64,000 nt of DNA from Strongylocentrotus droebachiensis. Its lineage: Eukaryota; Echinodermata; Echinoidea; Camarodonta; Strongylocentrotidae. Of this stretch, positions 59,580-64,000 are shown in pieces; within the stretch, counting starts at the first letter, position 1, and each line of letters opens with the position of its first letter. Both the position numbers and the translations under genes were made by a program. The notes beneath the pieces are model-generated. The model was not told where the DNA came from, made no database searches, and saw nothing but the letters and a program-made list of their open reading frames with translations. The stretch spans positions 186,001 to 250,000 of the forward strand of contig JAVYIG010002198.1 of assembly GCA_035222895.1 (NCBI GenBank), written 5' to 3'.

Positions 59580-59793
59580 CACTATGAACATGACTGACAA
59601 TGAGAGCGGACAAAATATACAGTTCCTCAGGTAGACAAAGGAACATCCCTTCACTGCTATTATGTAAAAATGTGTAGAACAGGTGTCACATGCATATTCA
59701 CCTTTTTACATAATAGCTGTGAAGGGATGTTCCTTTGTCTACCTGAGGAACTGTATATTTTGTCCGCTCTCATTGTCAGTCATGTTCATAGTG
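59580..59793. mobile_element. Palindromic MITE family B, copy 2 (214 bp)
   Basis: Ends CACTATGAACATGACTGACA and their inverted copy. The inner sequence GCGGACAAAATATACAGTTC and AAAGGAACATCCCTTCACTG matches the copy at 34686-34954. This copy is shorter by about 55 bp around the arm region that follows CAGTTCCTCA. It lies in the intron upstream of exon 59114-59267. Confidence 0.87.
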
Positions 59794-60149
59794 CTGTGAG
59801 CATGTGCTGAGCTGGGGGAAGTTACATACATTGTACCACTACCTCTTGTTAGCTCACTAATGATTGACAAGATTATGTCACAAGATGAATGACATCTAGA
59901 GCATTATTTTAGGGTGGAGCTTAGCAGGTCTGAGGAAATTATCCTAAAACGTATTCCAAAATTTAAGAAATATATTTAGATGTTTGAATAACATCATATG
60001 AGTTGTATGCAGCCCTGCACATCAATTGGGATCAACTTTAATATATTTGGATGTCACCCGACCTTTAAATATGAATTTCTGCCACTCTTTTACAGTACTT
60101 CCATGAGCTCAATCAAGCTAGAAATAAACTTGCATTTACTTCATTGTGT

Positions 60150-60412
60150 AAAGGCCAACATCCACGGTAGAACCACATGTTTTACTCATACCATTGCACA
60201 GCATTTCTTTCAAACAATGCAAGTGCATGCCTGAAATAGCAACAGCTATAATGTACATGAAGTGCTTCCATGATGTCATGCTAGGAATTAAACTGTGTGG
60301 AGTCTTTTCGTTTGTGTCCCATTCCTGTACATATGGCAACATCCACAACAGAACCATTTGATTTATAAACACCAATGCACAAGTGTTGCAAGGACATGCC
60401 TGAAATAGCAAT
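60150..60412 (+). repeat. Imperfect tandem duplication of about 90 bp
   Basis: The blocks at about 60155-60242 and 60335-60412 share CAACATCCAC, AGAACCA, CCA-TGCACA and GCATGCCTGAAATAGCAA / ACATGCCTGAAATAGCAA. They are clearly diverged. No coding signal. Confidence 0.5.
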
Positions 60413-60973
60413 GTTTGGATAATCATGAAAAAGATGTGTTTTTCTCCCTTGATTTTTTTCTGCGATGCCATTGTGACCATTTGCACCTTCATGTTGTGAA
60501 AGGAAGTTAACACTAAGAAATCTAGGCTACAATATGATTTCCTAGCTTAGGTCATGTGACATTTCATGAAATACAAAAACAAGTCTTTCCTTTCTACAAG
60601 TATGAGAGAAAGCAAAGAAAACGATGTCTACTTTTCAAAACTAACGCGTCCACTGGCCATTCTTTGCTTGAAATTCACTCAACTGCCTCTTAATAAATCT
60701 GCCATGGTAACATGACGTAGTGACAGTCAGAGGTGCTCAAGTATCTTTACAATTAAATTCATTAGTTTCATAATGGATTGACAAATCTATATTTTACAGG
60801 AAACGGCATACATTTGCGCAGGAAATGATGGTAGTCTGCAGCCTACATTGTGCACATGTAGTAGGGTAAAACTAGGGTTTATTTGTAAACGCACACATAT
60901 ATGTACTTAGATGTACGTGCAAAATATTTAGTGACATATATACACGCATGCATTATCTATTCATTCATACAGT

Positions 60974-61008
60974 GGGGGGGGGGGGGGGGGGGAGATAAAA
61001 AAAAAAAA
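60974..61008 (+). repeat. G run followed by A run
   Basis: About 19 G then about 12 A. Low complexity. Confidence 0.6.
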
Positions 61009-61355
61009 CACCACTTTTTACATCACTGAAAACATAGGAGTACAGTGTTGAGATCAGTCACCTCTGTATGATGTACATTATCTATAAGACCATCTCATCA
61101 TGGCTTTACGTACGCAGTTGTTTAGAGTTCACAATTTTTGCCGGGCAAGAAATTCTTCAAAACCTCTTTAACATATATTATTTTGATGTATCTGCTACTC
61201 AAAGGGTCAGAGCCAAAAGGTTGTTTACTTGTATCATTGAACACACAGACAATTTCAAGCAAATATTCAAAAACAGGGCTCAAAGGCTATGGCTAGCCTT
61301 TTCAGATACACTGTGGGCCTGCAATACAAAATATATCCCCTGTTCCGTAATATTA

Positions 61356-61996
61356 CCGTAAATCTCCGTGTATAAGGCGCACCCCTATTTTGAAGACAAA
61401 AAAAAAAAAAAAAAAAAAATCGGGGAAAAAAAAAAATCGGGGAAAAAAGATTCTGCAACAAAAATTGGCTTTTTTGTTAACCAGATCAGATCGGCTCATT
61501 TCAGTGTTCGAAAATACTTTCATTTTATTACGAGGCACAGTTGAAGTGTTTGTGAACTAAGTTAGACCTAGTAACAATGTTGTTTTTAAAACTAAAGATG
61601 ACAGACAAAATTTCCTCGCGAGTCCAAACAGAAATTTGGACAGGCTAGTTTTCGTGAGTTGCTTGAGTGAGTGTGCTGCATGATACAGGTGAGTGAGCTG
61701 GAGACATGGGAGAGCTTCGGCCGGCAAAGTGCTTTGTGGAGGAGCATAATTTATCGTGACTGAAAAAAAAAAACTCTCTTCCCTTCAAATTAGGAACGTA
61801 GTTTAACTTCAAATAGTAGATCCTATTCTTTATTTGCATTATGTAATTCATGTTGAGACACAGAGATTTTCAAAAAACCACTAAAAAGTGGCATTTTGAG
61901 GACTCAAAATATCCTGTACCTGTGTATACGGCGCACCCCCGATTTTTGATTTTTGCCGATGGAAAAAAAGTGCGCCGTATACACGGAGATTTACGG
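61356..61996. mobile_element. TA-flanked non-autonomous DNA element, 641 bp
   Basis: CCGTAAATCTCCGTGTATAA (from 61356) is inverted at the right end (about 61970-61996). TA lies on both sides (61354-61355 and 61997-61998). A second, internal copy of the end in the left-end orientation at about 61921-61940 makes a 15-bp hairpin, GTGTATACGGCGCAC, with the right end. The interior holds poly-A runs and no transposase. The TA duplication suggests the Tc1/mariner/pogo group; the exact family is not assigned. Confidence 0.75.
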
Positions 61997-61999
61997 TAG

Positions 62000-64000
62000 T
62001 TTTATTTGGTTCTACTGAAGAAAAAAACTAACTGTTTAATATCAAATAGAATTTATTCATACGCTAAGGTCTTTCTTTTATAATCATATAGTGTGACTAC
62101 ATGTACATGACTAGCCATTTCTATCTAAAGTTGCTTTTCTACTGAATCAATATATACTGTACATTGCAGATGTACAGTTGTATCTTTTAGCACACTATTC
62201 AAAAGATTTGCATTTCTCCACAAGGCATGATGCCAAACTTCTGCCAACTCTCCAAATGCATACCATTGTGTGCAAGTGGAGCTAACGATCAGAACACGTT
62301 TCAAACTTTCCAATCCAATTACGGCTTACTTCCTTGAGTACATTTGCAACAGGCCTGCTATATCAAAATTTCCAATGTACATCGTACTTGGCCTATTTGT
62401 AGAATGACCCATATTGTAGGCATATCAATTTGTCATACATGTAGATGTAGACACTCAAAACCAAAGACATACGGTTCTAGACTGGCATATAATATTCAAG
62501 AACCCCTGTACTACACATGTACATGTAGGTCAAACTAATCAGTGAATTCAATAGCCTGTCCAGTATGATTAATACTGATAGATTATTTTGACACTTCCTC
62601 CTAGGTATAAATACTTCACATGTATTCACTGTCTGAGGCATCCCGATAACGTACACGAGGAGGAAGTACACTGTGCATGTACATGTACATGTGGTTCACA
62701 CCACTGGTCCCATCTGATAGGCGCAAAGCAGCCCGGCCCAGCACCACTGGGAACAAAACTTACAATTAAGGCCGAAATCCACTCCCCAGGCTTCTTGCGT
62801 GACATGGCTGTGAACTCCCGGCTCCCAGTCTGCGTTTGCAGTCAAGGCCCAGCCGAGACCTGAACCACCGGCCAACTAACTATGCCTGCCTGGTAGGCTA
62901 TTGATTACAGGAACTGATACCCTCACAAACTAGCAAATTGTATAGAGACTCGGTGAGAGAGACAGGAGGAAAGAGCAAAAATAGTCCAGTTCACTTTCCC
63001 TCTCTCTCTAGCTCTATGCCTCTCACATGTTGCAATGTAACGAGAAGTACCACAAAAGGAAATGGAAAACACTCCTCCACCAGAAGTGGCAAATGTGAAA
63101 CTTCTTCGTGGAAATACCATGAATAGTACCGGTATGCTGTTCTATTTGCTATTCTATTTACAATACTAAGTCCAGGCTGTTTTGAGGATCTAAACAAATA
63201 ATCTTTGATCAGCTAGAACAAACCTAAACCTGGCTATCAAATAAGGCCTGTTTTCATCAGCTTGAAATTGCCAAATAACTCGCTATTGTAACTATCCCGA
63301 TCGCAAATAATCCAGCTAATTTGCTTCTTAATCAGCATGCAGTTGCAATTACACACTGTAGCGGGATAGTTGGTCGAGATAATCATTCCAAGATATCTTG
63401 GGCTAGTTTGGAAAATATTCTATTTGTCCGGTGCGTCTTCAGTAGCCCGAAGACTCGCACTATGTATGAACGCTGAGCAAAATATCTTGAGTTTCGAGGT
63501 CGAGTCTCGAGCTGATAAAGAAGCGATTTGTAACTTTGAGCTCATTTCCCAAATTAGAAATAGCGGGCTATTTGGAAATCTAGAGCTGATGAAGACATAC
63601 CTACATGTATATTGAGCTACCATGGAAGTTCAGCCAGGCAGAGCATGTGTTTAGACCTCAGGAAGATGACCATAATATTACTCTCTTCTACATGTAGGAC
63701 TACATACATTGTAAACACAACAATGCTTAGAATTAAATTGATGGCATGCAAAGAAGTATCTTTAATCATATTCCCTTTTTAACACATTCTAAATAGATTA
63801 AGTGTACATGAAAGCAAGTGATATCCTGTCTCTCTCCTATTTAAAAACTCCTTATAGTGTACAAAGTATACCCTGTTAATTGATAAACGCAATTAAACAT
63901 TGGACTTTGGCAGCCGTTACTCATGACCACCCTCCATTAACTAGGTAAACACCAGTGTGGCCAACCATTTATAATGAAGACGACATCATCAGAGTCTTTA
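62000..64000. other. Right edge of window, no gene recognised
   Basis: This should be intron or upstream sequence of the PPP2R5D-like gene. A short GC-richer stretch at 62690-62890 and short frames around 62923-63126 and 63370-63615 show no recognisable motif or paired splice sites. Inverted TAACTATCCCG / CGGGATAGTT (about 63290-63300 and 63361-63370) are the only structures noted. Confidence 0.4.

Noticed and set aside
62690-62900. Third tRNA-derived SINE
   Set aside because: GC-richer and slightly tRNA-like on the minus strand, but no adequate A and B box pair at the right spacing.
63370-63623. Possible missing first exon of the PPP2R5D-like gene
   Set aside because: The minus-strand frame has no B56-like N-terminus and no phase-0 donor that joins the exon at 59267.

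Overview
The window is animal nuclear DNA: AT-rich, with short spliced exons carrying GT/AG borders, kilobase introns, and dense non-autonomous transposons and homopolymer tracts. A large fold-back element with 8-bp target duplications, tRNA-derived SINEs, a DIRS-type retrotransposon and the two conserved genes together suggest a marine deuterostome, most likely an echinoderm such as a sea urchin or sea star. That placement is an inference from style, not from a database match.

Layout. Positions 1-9122 are mostly repeats: diverged direct repeats with a SINE, one possible terminal exon of an unknown gene (1235-1592, minus), a PIF/Harbinger-like MITE, a 1.75-kb hAT-like fold-back element, a strong hairpin and tandem repeats. 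The first gene is PSMA6 (proteasome subunit alpha-6), complete in seven exons from 9123 to 17514 on the plus strand (741 nt, 246 aa). A 4-kb convergent intergenic stretch follows.

The second gene covers most of the rest: a PPP2R5D-like B56 regulatory subunit of protein phosphatase 2A on the minus strand. Fifteen coding exons lie between 59267 and 21559 (1647 nt, 548 aa plus stop). All junction phases agree, and the N-terminal exon or exons were not found and may lie outside the window. Its introns hold most of the mobile DNA. These include a nearly intact 4.9-kb DIRS retrotransposon in the same orientation as the gene (27861-32791), a Kolobok-like element flanked by TTAA with an acidic ORF (44053-45375), two copies of a palindromic MITE (one ends 22 nt from a splice donor), a perfect 195-bp palindrome, and several TA-flanked MITEs.

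The two host genes are housekeeping genes with no evident functional coupling: PSMA6 builds the 20S core alpha ring, and B56 targets PP2A to its substrates. No bacterial-type operon, CRISPR array, rRNA or functional tRNA gene was seen. The most distinctive content is the mobile-element community, especially the structure of the fold-back, DIRS and Kolobok-like elements.
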